DNA of 64,000 nucleotides from Streptomyces angustmyceticus (GTDB lineage Bacteria > Actinomycetota > Actinomycetes > Streptomycetales > Streptomycetaceae). Location of the stretch: contig NZ_CP082945.1 in NCBI RefSeq assembly GCF_019933235.1, forward strand, positions 5,183,501 through 5,247,500, in the 5' to 3' direction. The translations under genes and the position numbers were made by a program. The notes under the pieces were generated by a model that saw only the letters and a program-made list of their open reading frames with translations, searched no databases and had not been told where the DNA came from. How positions within the stretch are numbered: the first letter of the stretch is position 1; each line of letters begins with the position of its first letter. Below, piece after piece: positions 8,277 through 16,925 of this stretch.

Positions 8277-10061
8277 ATGGCACCCAACGGCACCAGCGCG
8301 CGGGGCAGTTCCGGCGCTTCCACCGTCGCGGAACTCGTCCGGGCGCAGTGGGGCGATCACCGGGTGGGGGCGATGTACGGGGATCTCGTGCTCACCCACC
8401 ACGAGCTGGCGGGCGGCGCCGCCGCGCGGGCCGCGCTGCTGGGGGAGCTGCTGCCGCGGGACGCGCCGCCGCACCTCGGGGTGCTGCTCGGCAACGTGCC
8501 GGAGTACCCGCTGTGGCTGAGCGCGGCGGCGCTCGCCGGGGCCGCGGTCGCCGGGATCAACCCCACCCGCCGCGGGCCGGAGCTCGCCCGCGACATCCGC
8601 CACACCGACTGCGCGCTGCTGGTCACCGAACGCGCCCAGCTCCCGCTGCTGGCCGGCCTCGGCCTCCCGCTCCCGCCCGAGCGGATCCTCGTCGTGGACG
8701 ACCCGGCCCACCGGGAACTGCTCGCACCGTACGAGGGTGCGACGCCCGACGAGATCACGGCCGGCGGCCGCGGCGGCGCCGGCGCCCCGACACCGGCCTC
8801 CCGGATGCTGCTCTACTTCACCTCCGGCTCCACCGGCGCTCCCAAGGCCGCCGTCTGCACCCAGGGCCGGCTGGCCGCCGCCGGGCACTCGCTGGCCGGG
8901 TACCTCGGGGTGCGCCGGGACGACGTCCACTACCTCTGCATGCCGATGTTCCACGGCAACGCCGTCATCGCCGGCTGGGCCCCGGCGCTCGCCGGCGGCG
9001 CCGCCGTGGCGCTGCGCCGCCGCTTCTCGGCCTCCGCCTTCCTCCCCGACGTGCGCCGCTACGGGGCCACCTGCTTCACCTACGTCGGCCGGGCCGTGCA
9101 GTACCTGCTCGCCACCCCGCCCGCCCCCGGCGACCGGGACCACTCGCTGCGGTGCGGGTTCGGCACCGAGGCGGGCACCGTGGACGCCGCCCGCTTCGCC
9201 GAACGGTTCGGCGTCCGCCTGATCGAGGGGTACGGCTCCTCCGAGGGCGGCGCCGCGATCCAGCGCACACCGGACACCCCGCCCGGCGCCATCGGCCGGG
9301 ACGCCCCCGGCGGCGATCTCGCCGTCGTCGACCCGGAGACCGGCGACGAGCTGCCGCGCGGCCGGCTCGACCCGGCCGGCCGGCTGCTGAACGGGGAGCG
9401 GGCGATAGGGGAGCTGGTCAACCGCGGCCGCAGCTCCTTCGAGGGCTACTGGCGCAACCCCGAGGCGACCGCCGCCCGCACCCGAGGCCGGGGCGAGGGC
9501 CGGGCCGGCGCGGGCTGGTACTGGACCGGTGACCTCTTCTTCCGGGACACCGAGGGCTTCTTCCACTTCGTGGGACGCACGGACGACCGGCTGCGGGTCG
9601 ACAGCGAGAACCTCGCCGCCGCGATGATCGAGAACATCCTCGCCCGGTACGCCCCGGCCGCCGGCGTGGCGGTGTACGCGGTGCCCGACCCCGTCGCCGG
9701 GGACCAGGTCATGGCGGCCCTGGCGCTGCGGGACAGTGCCGCGTTCGATCCGGACGGCTTCGTGGCCTTCCTCGCCGCCCAGCCCGACCTCGGGACGAAG
9801 ATGGCGCCCCGGTTCGTACGGACCATGGCCGCGCTGCCGGTGACCGCCACCCACAAGGTGCACCGGGTCGCGCTGCGACGGGCCGGGTTCCAGTGCCCGG
9901 ACCCGGTCTGGTGGTCCCCGGTGGCCGCCGCGGACCCCGCCGCACCGGCCCGCTCCGCGGACCCCGCCGGCCGCGCCTACCGCCCGTTCACCACCGCGGA
10001 CCGCACCGCCCTGCTGGCGCTGTACCGCGCCCACGACCGGACCGCTCTCCTGGGACGGTGA
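8277..10061 (+). CDS. AMP-forming acyl-CoA synthetase (FadD17-like)
   Basis: This 594-aa member of the adenylate-forming superfamily activates a carboxylic acid with ATP and CoA. The P-loop-like motif LLYFTSGSTGAPKAA is at about 178-192, the YGSSEGG motif (A5) near 320, the TGD hinge in YWTGDLFF around 419, and the DRLRVDSENL region (A8) around 440. A Lys near VTATHKVHR fits the catalytic A10 lysine. The substrate cannot be deduced, though the closest described group (FadD17-like) includes fatty- and steroid-side-chain ligases. No clear Shine-Dalgarno precedes the ATG and a TACCCT-like -10 sits about 14 bp upstream, so the transcript may be leaderless. A perfect palindrome lies in the promoter. 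Confidence 0.88.
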   Translation: MAPNGTSARGSSGASTVAELVRAQWGDHRVGAMYGDLVLTHHELAGGAAARAALLGELLPRDAPPHLGVLLGNVPEYPLWLSAAALAGAAVAGINPTRRGPELARDIRHTDCALLVTERAQLPLLAGLGLPLPPERILVVDDPAHRELLAPYEGATPDEITAGGRGGAGAPTPASRMLLYFTSGSTGAPKAAVCTQGRLAAAGHSLAGYLGVRRDDVHYLCMPMFHGNAVIAGWAPALAGGAAVALRRRFSASAFLPDVRRYGATCFTYVGRAVQYLLATPPAPGDRDHSLRCGFGTEAGTVDAARFAERFGVRLIEGYGSSEGGAAIQRTPDTPPGAIGRDAPGGDLAVVDPETGDELPRGRLDPAGRLLNGERAIGELVNRGRSSFEGYWRNPEATAARTRGRGEGRAGAGWYWTGDLFFRDTEGFFHFVGRTDDRLRVDSENLAAAMIENILARYAPAAGVAVYAVPDPVAGDQVMAALALRDSAAFDPDGFVAFLAAQPDLGTKMAPRFVRTMAALPVTATHKVHRVALRRAGFQCPDPVWWSPVAAADPAAPARSADPAGRAYRPFTTADRTALLALYRAHDRTALLGR

Positions 10062-10149
10062 TCCCGGCCCGGCGCGATGATCACCGAGCCCGGCGATCCC
10101 GCGGCGGCCGCCCGCCGGCCACGGCGGCACACCAGGCCGCAACAACGAA

Positions 10150-10181
10150 GTGGGCGTTCCCGGAGAACCGGAAACGCCCAC
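10150..10181. terminator. Terminator between the acyl-CoA synthetase and tRNA-Lys copy 2
   Basis: GTGGGCGTT (10150-10158) pairs with AACGCCCAC (10173-10181). Being a near-perfect palindrome, it can end the tRNA transcript (minus) and the plus-strand gene. Confidence 0.75.
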
Positions 10182-10189
10182 TCGATACG

Positions 10190-10263
10190 TGCGCCGCCAG
10201 GGACTCGAACCCCGGACCCGCTGATTAAGAGTCAGCTGCTCTAACCAACTGAGCTAGCGGCGC
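10190..10263 (-). tRNA. tRNA-Lys (CTT), copy 2
   Basis: It is 74 nt, identical base for base to the copies at 4828 and 24776, with anticodon loop CTCTTAA and no encoded CCA. With copy 1 it also shares the flanking ACGT beyond its 3' end and GCGCTGAC on the 5' side. Confidence 0.98.
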
Positions 10264-10440
10264 GCGCTGACGAAAGAAATACTACCCGGTCGAGAGGGGT
10301 GCTCATGACCACGGCGGCGGCAGAGGGCGACGTGCGGCGCAGCACGGTCCCGGCCGCCCCCGCCCGGCCTGCCGGACGGACGGTTCCGGCCACATGGTCC
10401 GGACGCGAGGTCCGGGCCCGTGGGCGGCAGGGCGCCCCGC

Positions 10441-11199
10441 TCAGATCGCCAGCGACAGCAGTACCGGCGCGGCCTGGCGGTTGAGGGTGTCGGCGGCCTG
10501 GCGCAGGCGGTGGGCGTGCTCCAGCGGCATGGAGAGGGCGAGGCAGCCGACCGTCGATCCGGCGGTGATCGGTACGGCCGCGCAGACCGTGCCGACGGCG
10601 TACTCCTGCAGGTCGAGGACGGGGACCGTGGGCGGCTGGCTGTCGAGCTTGTGGAACAGGACCTTCTCGTTGGTGATCGTCCGGGAGGTGAGCCGGGCGG
10701 TCTTGTGGCGGGAGAGGTGGTCCTTGCGGCCGTCGTGGTCGAGCTGCGCCAGCAGGCACTTGCCGACCGCGCTGGCGTGTGCCGTCCGGTGGAATTCGGC
10801 CCACTCGTTGACCTTGGGGGCCAGCGGTCCGTCGGCGTAGTGGAGGATCTTCACCTCGCCGTCGATGTACCGGCTGATGTAGACCGCCGCGCCGACCGAG
10901 TCGCGCAGGTGGTCGAGGGTGAGCTGGAGCTTGTCGCGCAGGGCCTGGTCGCGGTCGCCGCCGGTGCCCAGCAGCAGGAGCGAGGCGCCGACGACGTACG
11001 CGCCGTCGGTGACCTGCTCGACATAGCCCTCGCGGCGGAGCATCGACAGCATGTGGGCGAGCTGGCCCGGGGGCAGGCCCGTTTCGCGGGCGATCTGCGC
11101 GTCGGTCACGCCGTCGGCGTGCCTGGAGATCGTTTCGAGCACGCGAAGGGCGTACTGCACCGAATGGAACGGCGCGGTCGGCTCGGGCTTCAGCGCCAC
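10441..11199 (-). CDS. IclR-family transcriptional regulator
   Basis: This 252-aa protein has the IclR layout. A winged helix-turn-helix lies at about residues 12-75 (VQYALRVLETISRH, then TDAQIARETGLPPGQLAHMLSML). An effector-binding domain follows, with the HASAVGKCLLA-type motif (AHASAVGKCLLAQL) and the C-terminal AAVPI segment. The GTG start follows AGGGGGACACC. It lies downstream of the Ehu-type transporter genes, separated by a terminator at 11481-11512, so it has its own promoter. IclR proteins usually respond to small organic acids, which suits the neighbouring acid and amide catabolism genes. It is the likely regulator of that cluster (inference). Similar palindromes precede this gene (11382) and the transporter (14761). 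Confidence 0.9.
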   Translation of the reverse strand: MALKPEPTAPFHSVQYALRVLETISRHADGVTDAQIARETGLPPGQLAHMLSMLRREGYVEQVTDGAYVVGASLLLLGTGGDRDQALRDKLQLTLDHLRDSVGAAVYISRYIDGEVKILHYADGPLAPKVNEWAEFHRTAHASAVGKCLLAQLDHDGRKDHLSRHKTARLTSRTITNEKVLFHKLDSQPPTVPVLDLQEYAVGTVCAAVPITAGSTVGCLALSMPLEHAHRLRQAADTLNRQAAPVLLSLAI

Positions 11200-11381
11200 G
11201 GTGTCCCCCTAGCAGGTTGTTACCGCTTGCGGCATGACGGTCGTCGGCGGTCGCGGCCGGCGCTTGCGCGGTCGGTCCCGACAACGGCGTGGGACTCACG
11301 ATAGCGGTCAACCGCCCTTGGGGGAGGGGGTCTTGACTGAAAAGAGCCGTGCTTGGCGTTTCTGTACTGGGGCTTGCGTCT

Positions 11382-11395
11382 TTGGCATATGCCAA
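11382..11395. promoter_or_regulatory. 14-bp palindrome upstream of the IclR gene
   Basis: TTGGCATATGCCAA is a perfect palindrome, about 185 bp before the iclR-type start. It shares the GGCATA/TATGCC arms with the palindrome in front of the transporter operon at 14761, so both may be sites for one regulator. Confidence 0.5.
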
Positions 11396-11480
11396 GGTCA
11401 TGGGGCCCGGATGGCCGGGCGCTGTGCGCCCCACGGCGCCGAGGCATCCGGTGCGGCGGGGGAGAGGGGTCGCGGAGGGA

Positions 11481-11512
11481 GCGGAACCGGCCATATCCGT
11501 GGCCGGTTCCGC
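11481..11512 (-). terminator. Terminator of the Ehu-type transporter operon
   Basis: GCGGAACCGGCCA (11481-11493) pairs fully with TGGCCGGTTCCGC (11500-11512): a 13-bp stem with a 6-nt loop, 80 bp past the ATPase stop. The rest of 11200-11592 has no supportable gene. Confidence 0.85.
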
Positions 11513-11592
11513 GAAAGGGGCGCGGGTGGTGCACCCTCTCGGGAGCGCACCACCCGAACCCCGTGCCCAACGGCCGCCGTTCACCGCACGGC

Positions 11593-12429
11593 TCACAGCA
11601 CCGCGCTCAGGAACTCCCTGGTGCGCTCGTGCTCCGGCTCCGAGAAGATCTTTTCCGGGGCGCCGGATTCGATGACCCGGCCCGCGTCGAACATCAGGAC
11701 GTCGTCGGAGATGTCCCGGGCGAAGTTCATCTCGTGGGTGACGCACAGCATGGTGATGTCCGTGGTGTGCGCGATGTCCCGCAGGACGTCGAGCACCCCG
11801 GCCACCAGCTCCGGGTCCAGCGCCGAGGTCACCTCGTCCAGCAGCAGCACCTGCGGGCGCATCGCCAGGGCGCGGGCGATGGCGACCCGCTGCTGCTGGC
11901 CGCCGGAGAGCTGGGTCGGGTACTTGTCGAGGTGCGCGGTCAGGCCCACCAGTTCGAGGAGTTCGCGGGCCCGCTCCTCGGCGGCGTCCTTTTCCATCCC
12001 CAGGACGTGCACCGGCGCCTCGGTGATGTTCCGCAGCACCTTCATGTTGGGGAAGAGGTTGAACTGCTGGAACACCATCCCGATGTTCTTGCGGACCTCG
12101 CGGATGTGCTTCTCCCCGGCGGGGACGAGCTTGCCGCCCTTCTCCTCGTGCGTCAGGTACGTGCCGCCGACCTTGATCGTGCCCTCGTCCGGCTTCAGCA
12201 GCGTCATCAGCAGCCGCAGGATCGTGGTCTTGCCGGAGCCGGAGGGGCCGATGAGGGTGACGTGCTTGCCGGAGGAGACGGTGAAGTCCAGGGAGTCCAG
12301 GACGGTGTGGGTCCCGAACCGCTTGGTGACGTGGTCGAAGCGGATCAGCTCGGTGCCTTCCGCGGACTTCGTCCGGGAGGTGTCCGCCGGGCCGGCCGTT
12401 TCTTCCGAGGGGGTGTGGTCAGCGGACAA
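11593..12429 (-). CDS. ehuA: Polar amino acid-type ABC transporter ATP-binding protein (EhuA-like)
   Basis: The protein is 278 aa. Walker A is GPSGSGKTT (61-69), the Q-loop is in MVFQQFNLFPN (118-128), the signature LSGGQ is at 174-178, and Walker B is VLLLDEVTSALDPE (194-207), followed by an H-loop VTHE. The first 27 residues are an unusual hydrophilic Thr/Ser/Glu extension. It is the last gene of ehuB-C-D-A on the minus strand, and its ATG lies 11 nt inside the end of ehuD. The family imports polar amino acids and related compounds, and the closest named set is the ectoine/hydroxyectoine importer EhuABCD. Ectoine as the real substrate is uncertain because the neighbouring genes are not the classical ectoine hydrolase set. 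Confidence 0.9.
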   Translation of the reverse strand: MSADHTPSEETAGPADTSRTKSAEGTELIRFDHVTKRFGTHTVLDSLDFTVSSGKHVTLIGPSGSGKTTILRLLMTLLKPDEGTIKVGGTYLTHEEKGGKLVPAGEKHIREVRKNIGMVFQQFNLFPNMKVLRNITEAPVHVLGMEKDAAEERARELLELVGLTAHLDKYPTQLSGGQQQRVAIARALAMRPQVLLLDEVTSALDPELVAGVLDVLRDIAHTTDITMLCVTHEMNFARDISDDVLMFDAGRVIESGAPEKIFSEPEHERTREFLSAVL

Positions 12430-13072
12430 GGCGACGCTCCAGGGCTCGCAGGAGGAGGGAGGTGGGGTAGGAGATGACCACGAAGAGGATGCCGACGACG
12501 GTGATCGGCTCCAGGTAGTCGAAGGTGGTGGCGCTGATGCTGTTCGCCTGGAAGAGCATGTCGGCGACGGTGATGCCGGCCAGCAGCGGTGTGTCCTTGA
12601 ACATCGCGATCACGTAGTTGCCCAGCGCGGGCACCACCCGGCGGAAGGCCTGCGGCAGGATCACCGCGGTCCAGGTCCGCCGGCGCGGCAGGCTCAGCGC
12701 CGTGGCGGCCTCCCACTGGCCTTCCGGCACCCCGTCGATGCCGGCGCGGTAGACCTCGGAGGTGTACGTCGAGTAGTGCAGGCCCAGGCCGATGACGCCG
12801 GTGGTCAGCGGCGCGAAGGCCAGACCCCAGGTCGGCAGGACGAAGAACAGGAAGAACAGCTGCACCAGCAGAGGGGTGTTGCGGATGAACTCGACGAAGA
12901 CGCTCACCGGCCAGGTCACCCAGCGGCTGCGCGAGCGCAGCGCCAGGGCCCACACCAGACCGAGCGCGAAGGACACCAGCGAGCCGTAGACGGTCGCCTG
13001 GACGGTGATCCAGAGGCCCTTGAGGATGTCGGGCATGATCTCGCCGACGTAGCTCCATGACCAGTTGTTCAC
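12419..13072 (-). CDS. ehuD: ABC transporter permease (EhuD-like)
   Basis: This 217-aa inner-membrane permease of the HisMQ/GlnP type has five or so hydrophobic helices. The ATPase-coupling EAA loop is visible as GQWEAATALSLPRRRTWTAV, followed by ILPQAFRRVVP. The GTG start at 13072 has a very strong site (GGAGGAAAG) and overlaps the ehuC stop by 4 nt (GTGA). Upstream reading in this frame is non-family. It pairs with EhuC to form the membrane channel. Confidence 0.9.
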   Translation of the reverse strand: MNNWSWSYVGEIMPDILKGLWITVQATVYGSLVSFALGLVWALALRSRSRWVTWPVSVFVEFIRNTPLLVQLFFLFFVLPTWGLAFAPLTTGVIGLGLHYSTYTSEVYRAGIDGVPEGQWEAATALSLPRRRTWTAVILPQAFRRVVPALGNYVIAMFKDTPLLAGITVADMLFQANSISATTFDYLEPITVVGILFVVISYPTSLLLRALERRLVR

Positions 13073-13800
13073 GGCTTTCCTCCGGTGGCCAGCGCCTCGG
13101 GGCCCTGCTTCTCGACGGGCAGTTTGCGGGAGAACCAGCCCTCGCCCTTGGGCACCGCCCGGCCGACCGAGGCCTTGGCGCGGCGCTCCAGCACCCGCAT
13201 GATCCGGGTCAGCACGAACGCCACCGCGAAGTACAGGACGAGGATGATGCCGTAGATCTGGGCGCTCTGGCCCGTCGACAGCCGGGCGAGCTTGGCCTGG
13301 AAGGTGAGCTCGCCGATGGACAGCAGCGACGCCAGCGCGGTGCCCTTGAGCAGCTCGATCAGCAGGTTGTTGAAGGGCGGCATCATCTCGGGGACGGCCT
13401 GCGGCAGTATCACCTTCCGCAGCCGCTGCCAGGGCGTGAAGCTCAGCGCGATGGCCGCCTCGCGCTGGGCGGGTGCCACCGACTGGACGGCGCCGCGGAC
13501 GATCTCCGAGCCGTACGCGCCGTACGACAGGCCCAGCGCCAGGGTGCCCGCCCAGATGCCGACCAGCTGCCAGCCCAGCAGCGGCAGGGCGAAGAACAGC
13601 CAGAACATCAGCACCAGCGCCGAGGTGCCGCGGAAGAACTCCACGTAGACGCCGGACAGGAAACGGACGATCCAGAACCGCGAGGTGCGCGCCAGGCCGA
13701 TGCTGAAGGCGACGACGGCGGCCAGGGCGGCGCTGTAGACCATCAACTGGACGGTGATCCAGAGACCTTCGAAGAAGAGTTCCCACAGGGCGCCGGTCAC
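13069..13800 (-). CDS. ehuC: ABC transporter permease (EhuC-like)
   Basis: This 243-aa HisMQ-type permease has several membrane helices and the EAA loop QREAAIALSFTPWQRLRKVI, followed by LPQAVPEMMPPF. The C-terminal 35 residues form a hydrophilic tail (VGRAVPKGEGWFSRKLP) not needed for the channel. The GTG start overlaps the ehuB stop by 4 nt (GTGA), so the four genes form a tightly coupled operon. Confidence 0.9.
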   Translation of the reverse strand: MTGALWELFFEGLWITVQLMVYSAALAAVVAFSIGLARTSRFWIVRFLSGVYVEFFRGTSALVLMFWLFFALPLLGWQLVGIWAGTLALGLSYGAYGSEIVRGAVQSVAPAQREAAIALSFTPWQRLRKVILPQAVPEMMPPFNNLLIELLKGTALASLLSIGELTFQAKLARLSTGQSAQIYGIILVLYFAVAFVLTRIMRVLERRAKASVGRAVPKGEGWFSRKLPVEKQGPEALATGGKP

Positions 13801-14708
13801 TTCTTACAGAGCTCCTTCGCCGTGAGGTCGGTCTGGAACTCCTTGGTGAAGCCGTACGGCCGGGCGATGCGCAGGAGTTCGCCGCTCTTCTTCATCTTCT
13901 GCAGCTCGCGGTTGAAGGCGTCGCGCAGCTTGGTCTCGCCGATCCGGAAGCCGTAGCCGCCGCCGTCGCGCTGGGGCTTGCCGTCGACCTCCGGCGTGAA
14001 CGGCGCGGTCATCTCGACCTTGGGGTGGGCGCCGGTCTTCAGTGCCTCGATCATGGTCAGCGCGGTGCCGGCGAAGACGTCGATCCGGCCGGCCTCCAGG
14101 GCCTCCATACCGGCGATCTGGTCGCCGTAAGTCTGGATCGAATCCTTCTTGACGCCGTTGCCGACCGCGTAGTCGATCTCCGCGTAGCCGATACCGGAAC
14201 CCATCCGGTAATGCCCCTTGGCGATATCCGCATAGGAGTGGATATTTTTCGGGTTGCCCTTGAGGACGAGGAAGGCGTCCTTGCTCTCGTAATCCGGGTC
14301 GGAGAAGAGGACGGCCGCGCAACGGGCCTTGTTGATGAACATTCCGGCGACGATCACGTCGTACTGGAAGGAATGCAGACCCGGCACCAATGCGCCGAAT
14401 TCGACCGGTACCGGCTCGAAGTTCTTGATGCCCAGCCGGCGGAAGATGGTCTTGGCGACCGCGGGGGCCTCACCCGTGAGTTCGCCTTTGCTGTTGATGG
14501 AGGCATAGGGCGGTTCGCTGGCGATGCCCATCCGGACGGTGCCCTTTTTCCGCAGGTCCTCCAGTTGGTGTCCACCCCCGGTCGCCCCGGAGACGTCGAC
14601 CCGGGAGCAGCCCGTGCCCGCCCCCATCGCACCCGCCGCGCCGAGCGCCGCCACCCCCGCGAGCAGCGTTCGCCGCCGGATACCAACGGCCGATCTTCTC
14701 TTGATCAT
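13797..14708 (-). CDS. ehuB: Substrate-binding lipoprotein of the Ehu-type transporter (EhuB-like)
   Basis: This 303-aa extracellular solute-binding protein family 3 member has a basic N-terminus with a twin-arginine-like RRRTLLAG and a lipobox ending at Cys34 (AGTGC), so it is a lipoprotein possibly exported by Tat. The mature part has the SBP3 signatures VRMGIASEPPYASIN and GFRIGETKLRDAFN. The ATG at 14708 follows AGGAGA; an upstream in-frame ATG (14765) has no such site. It heads the operon ehuB-C-D-A. The divergent gene at 14847 shares its 138-bp promoter region, which holds a GGCATATATGCC palindrome. Confidence 0.9.
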   Translation of the reverse strand: MIKRRSAVGIRRRTLLAGVAALGAAGAMGAGTGCSRVDVSGATGGGHQLEDLRKKGTVRMGIASEPPYASINSKGELTGEAPAVAKTIFRRLGIKNFEPVPVEFGALVPGLHSFQYDVIVAGMFINKARCAAVLFSDPDYESKDAFLVLKGNPKNIHSYADIAKGHYRMGSGIGYAEIDYAVGNGVKKDSIQTYGDQIAGMEALEAGRIDVFAGTALTMIEALKTGAHPKVEMTAPFTPEVDGKPQRDGGGYGFRIGETKLRDAFNRELQKMKKSGELLRIARPYGFTKEFQTDLTAKELCKK

Positions 14709-14760
14709 TTGTGTGTTCTCCTGTGGTGGAGCCATGGGCGCGCGGCTACCCCGAACGCCA

Positions 14761-14772
14761 GGCATATATGCC
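14761..14772. promoter_or_regulatory. 12-bp palindrome between ehuB and the DUF3830 gene
   Basis: GGCATATATGCC is a perfect palindrome 53 bp before the ehuB start and 75 bp before the divergent DUF3830 gene. It resembles the palindrome upstream of the IclR gene (11382), which makes it a candidate operator for that regulator. Confidence 0.5.
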
Positions 14773-14846
14773 GATCGTTTCCGGCCCTTGATGTAACCGC
14801 CTCAGACTTGTTCCGTACGCCGGTATTGCCCACCTACGATCGGCAC

Positions 14847-15347
14847 ATGACCGATCGCTTCATCGAAGTCTCCCTGGACAAGCGCGGCGTGAGCTGCACG
14901 GCCAAGTTGCTCGACGACCGCGCGCCGATCACCTGCAATGCCGTGTGGGACGCGCTCCCGCTCGGCGGCGACGTCTTTCACGCCAAATACGCCCGCAACG
15001 AGATCTACGCCCTGCTCGCGCCGTTCGCTCCCGAGGAACCGCCGCTGGAGAATCCGACGATCACTCCGATCCCCGGCGATCTGTGCTACTTCACCTTCAC
15101 CGACACCCAACTGGGGACGAAGTCCTACGGTTACGAGGCGCAGGCCCAGCACCAGGGCCGCACCACCGTCGTCGACCTCGCGCTGTTCTACGAGCGCAAC
15201 AACCTGCTGATCAACGGCGACGCGGGCTGGGTGCCGGGCATCGTGTGGGGCAGCGTCGTCGACGGCCTGGACCGGATGGCCGACGCCTGCCAGGACCTGT
15301 GGCGGGCCGGAGCCCTGGGGGAGACCCTCAGCTTCCGGCGGGCCTAG
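14847..15347 (+). CDS. DUF3830 family protein
   Basis: This 166-aa soluble protein resembles the DUF3830 family, a cyclophilin-like beta-barrel fold of unknown activity. Recognisable stretches are AKLLDDRAPITCNAVWDALP, FHAKYARNEIYALL, PGDLCYFTF and ERNNLLINGDAGWVPG. It has no signal peptide or membrane segment. It is transcribed divergently from the transporter and converges on the amidase. DUF3830 genes are often found with amidases, hydantoin- or maleate-related isomerases and transporters (general knowledge). The association here supports a role in the same catabolic route, but no reaction can be named. Confidence 0.82.
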   Translation: MTDRFIEVSLDKRGVSCTAKLLDDRAPITCNAVWDALPLGGDVFHAKYARNEIYALLAPFAPEEPPLENPTITPIPGDLCYFTFTDTQLGTKSYGYEAQAQHQGRTTVVDLALFYERNNLLINGDAGWVPGIVWGSVVDGLDRMADACQDLWRAGALGETLSFRRA

Positions 15348-15381
15348 AGGCCCGGCCGAAAGCAGGGGCACCGTCCACGCC

Positions 15382-15410
15382 CCGCCGCCCGTCCCACGGA
15401 CGGGCGGCGG
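15382..15410. terminator. Bidirectional terminator between DUF3830 and amidase genes
   Basis: CCGCCGCCCGTCC (15382-15394) and GGACGGGCGGCGG (15398-15410) form a perfect 13-bp stem with a 3-nt loop in a convergent gap of 73 bp. Confidence 0.85.
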
Positions 15411-15420
15411 AACGGCGCGG

Positions 15421-16842
15421 TCATCCCCCGAGGGCGGCGGGCGCGGGGATCTCCGCGGTGCCCGCTTCGTAGAGGGCGTGCGCGGCGCGCAGCACCAGGG
15501 CGTCCGCGTGCCGGGCGCCGACCAGCTGGACGCCGATCGGCATCCCGTCGCCGTCCACCCCGCACGGCACCGTCGCGGCCGGCTGCTGGGTGAGGTTGAA
15601 CGGATAGGTGAACGGTGTCCAGCCCGTCCAGCGGGTGTGGCCGGACCCGGCCGGCACCTCGGCGCCCGCCTCGAAGGCGGTGATCGGCAGGGTCGGGGTC
15701 ACCAGCAGGTCGTACGCGCTGTGGAAGCGGCCCATGGCCTGACCGAGCGCCATGCGGACGTCGACCGCGGCCAGATAGTCCAGCGCGCTGTACCGGGCGC
15801 CCCGCTCGCAGATCTCCGCCAGCCCCGGGTCGAGCAGCGCCCGCTCCGCGTCGTCGAGGTGCTGCACCACCCGGGCCGCGCCGCTGAACCACAGCGTGTG
15901 GAAGGCGTCCACCGGGTCCGTGATGCCCGGGTCGATCTCCTCGACGGACGCGCCGAGCCCGGCGAGCGTGCCGACGGCCCCGCGCACCGCCGCCGCCACC
16001 TCCGGCGCCACCGGCACGTCCCAGCCGAGCGACGGGCTGTAGGCCACCCGCAGCCCGGAGACCGGACCGGCCAGCGCCTCCCGGAACGAGCCGCCGACCG
16101 GACCGAGCTGCGACCAGTCGCGCCAGTCCGCGCCGCAGATCACCTCCATCATCAGCGCCGCGTCCGCCGCGTCCCGGGTCATCGGCCCGACGTGCGCCAG
16201 CGTCCCGAACGGGCTCGCCGGATACAGCGGCACCCGCCCGTAGGTCGCCTTGAGGGCGAAGATCCCGCAGAACGACGCGGGGATGCGGACCGACCCGCCG
16301 CCGTCCGTGCCCAGGCTCAGCGGCCCGGCGCCCAGCGCCACCGCCGCCCCGCTGCCGCCGCTGGAGCCGCCCGCGGTGCGCCCCGGGTCGTACGGATTGC
16401 CCGTCACCCCGTGCCGCGGACTGTCGGTGACGCCCTTCCAGCCGAACTCCGGGGTGGTCGTCTTGCCGACGACGACCGCCCCGGACTCCCGCAGCCGGGC
16501 GACCGACGGGGCGTCCTCCTCCCACGGCCCCTCGGCCCGCACCGTCCGCGAACCGCGCAGCGTCGGCGCGCCCCGGGTGAGGATCAGGTCCTTGACGGTG
16601 ACCGGCACCCCGTCCACCGGCCCGGCAGGCGCACCGGCCCGCCAGCGCTCCTCCGATTCCTTCGCGGCCGACAGCGCCTCGTCCGCGTCGATCCGGGTGA
16701 AGCAGTTCGTCGCGGCCTGCGCGGCCTCGGCGCGCTCCAGCACCGCCCGGGCCGCCTCGACGGGGGAGAACTCGCCGGCCGCGTACCCGGCCGCGAGCCG
16801 GGTGGCGGTGAGGTCGGCGAGGTGGGTCGGTTCGGTGGTCAT
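15421..16842 (-). CDS. Amidase signature family hydrolase
   Basis: This 473-aa amidase signature enzyme hydrolyses a C-N amide bond. The Ser-cisSer-Lys triad is visible: Lys84 in VTVKDLIL, cis-Ser160 in TAGGSSGGSGAA, and nucleophile Ser184 in LGTDGGGSVRIP. The C-terminus has the usual TPTLPITAF and PIGVQLVG motifs. Length is normal for the family. The ATG at 16842 follows GGAGGACGC. It lies 83 bp after the hydroxyacid dehydrogenase on the same strand, so the two are probably one operon. In context it may release an acid from an imported amide or ureide, but the substrate is unknown. Confidence 0.92.
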   Translation of the reverse strand: MTTEPTHLADLTATRLAAGYAAGEFSPVEAARAVLERAEAAQAATNCFTRIDADEALSAAKESEERWRAGAPAGPVDGVPVTVKDLILTRGAPTLRGSRTVRAEGPWEEDAPSVARLRESGAVVVGKTTTPEFGWKGVTDSPRHGVTGNPYDPGRTAGGSSGGSGAAVALGAGPLSLGTDGGGSVRIPASFCGIFALKATYGRVPLYPASPFGTLAHVGPMTRDAADAALMMEVICGADWRDWSQLGPVGGSFREALAGPVSGLRVAYSPSLGWDVPVAPEVAAAVRGAVGTLAGLGASVEEIDPGITDPVDAFHTLWFSGAARVVQHLDDAERALLDPGLAEICERGARYSALDYLAAVDVRMALGQAMGRFHSAYDLLVTPTLPITAFEAGAEVPAGSGHTRWTGWTPFTYPFNLTQQPAATVPCGVDGDGMPIGVQLVGARHADALVLRAAHALYEAGTAEIPAPAALGG

Positions 16843-16925
16843 GCGTCCTCCGAGCATCGGCCGTCCCGCGCGGGACGGCGGTGGGGGGAGCACGGCTGCC
16901 GCGCCGGGGCCGGCAGCCGGCCCCG

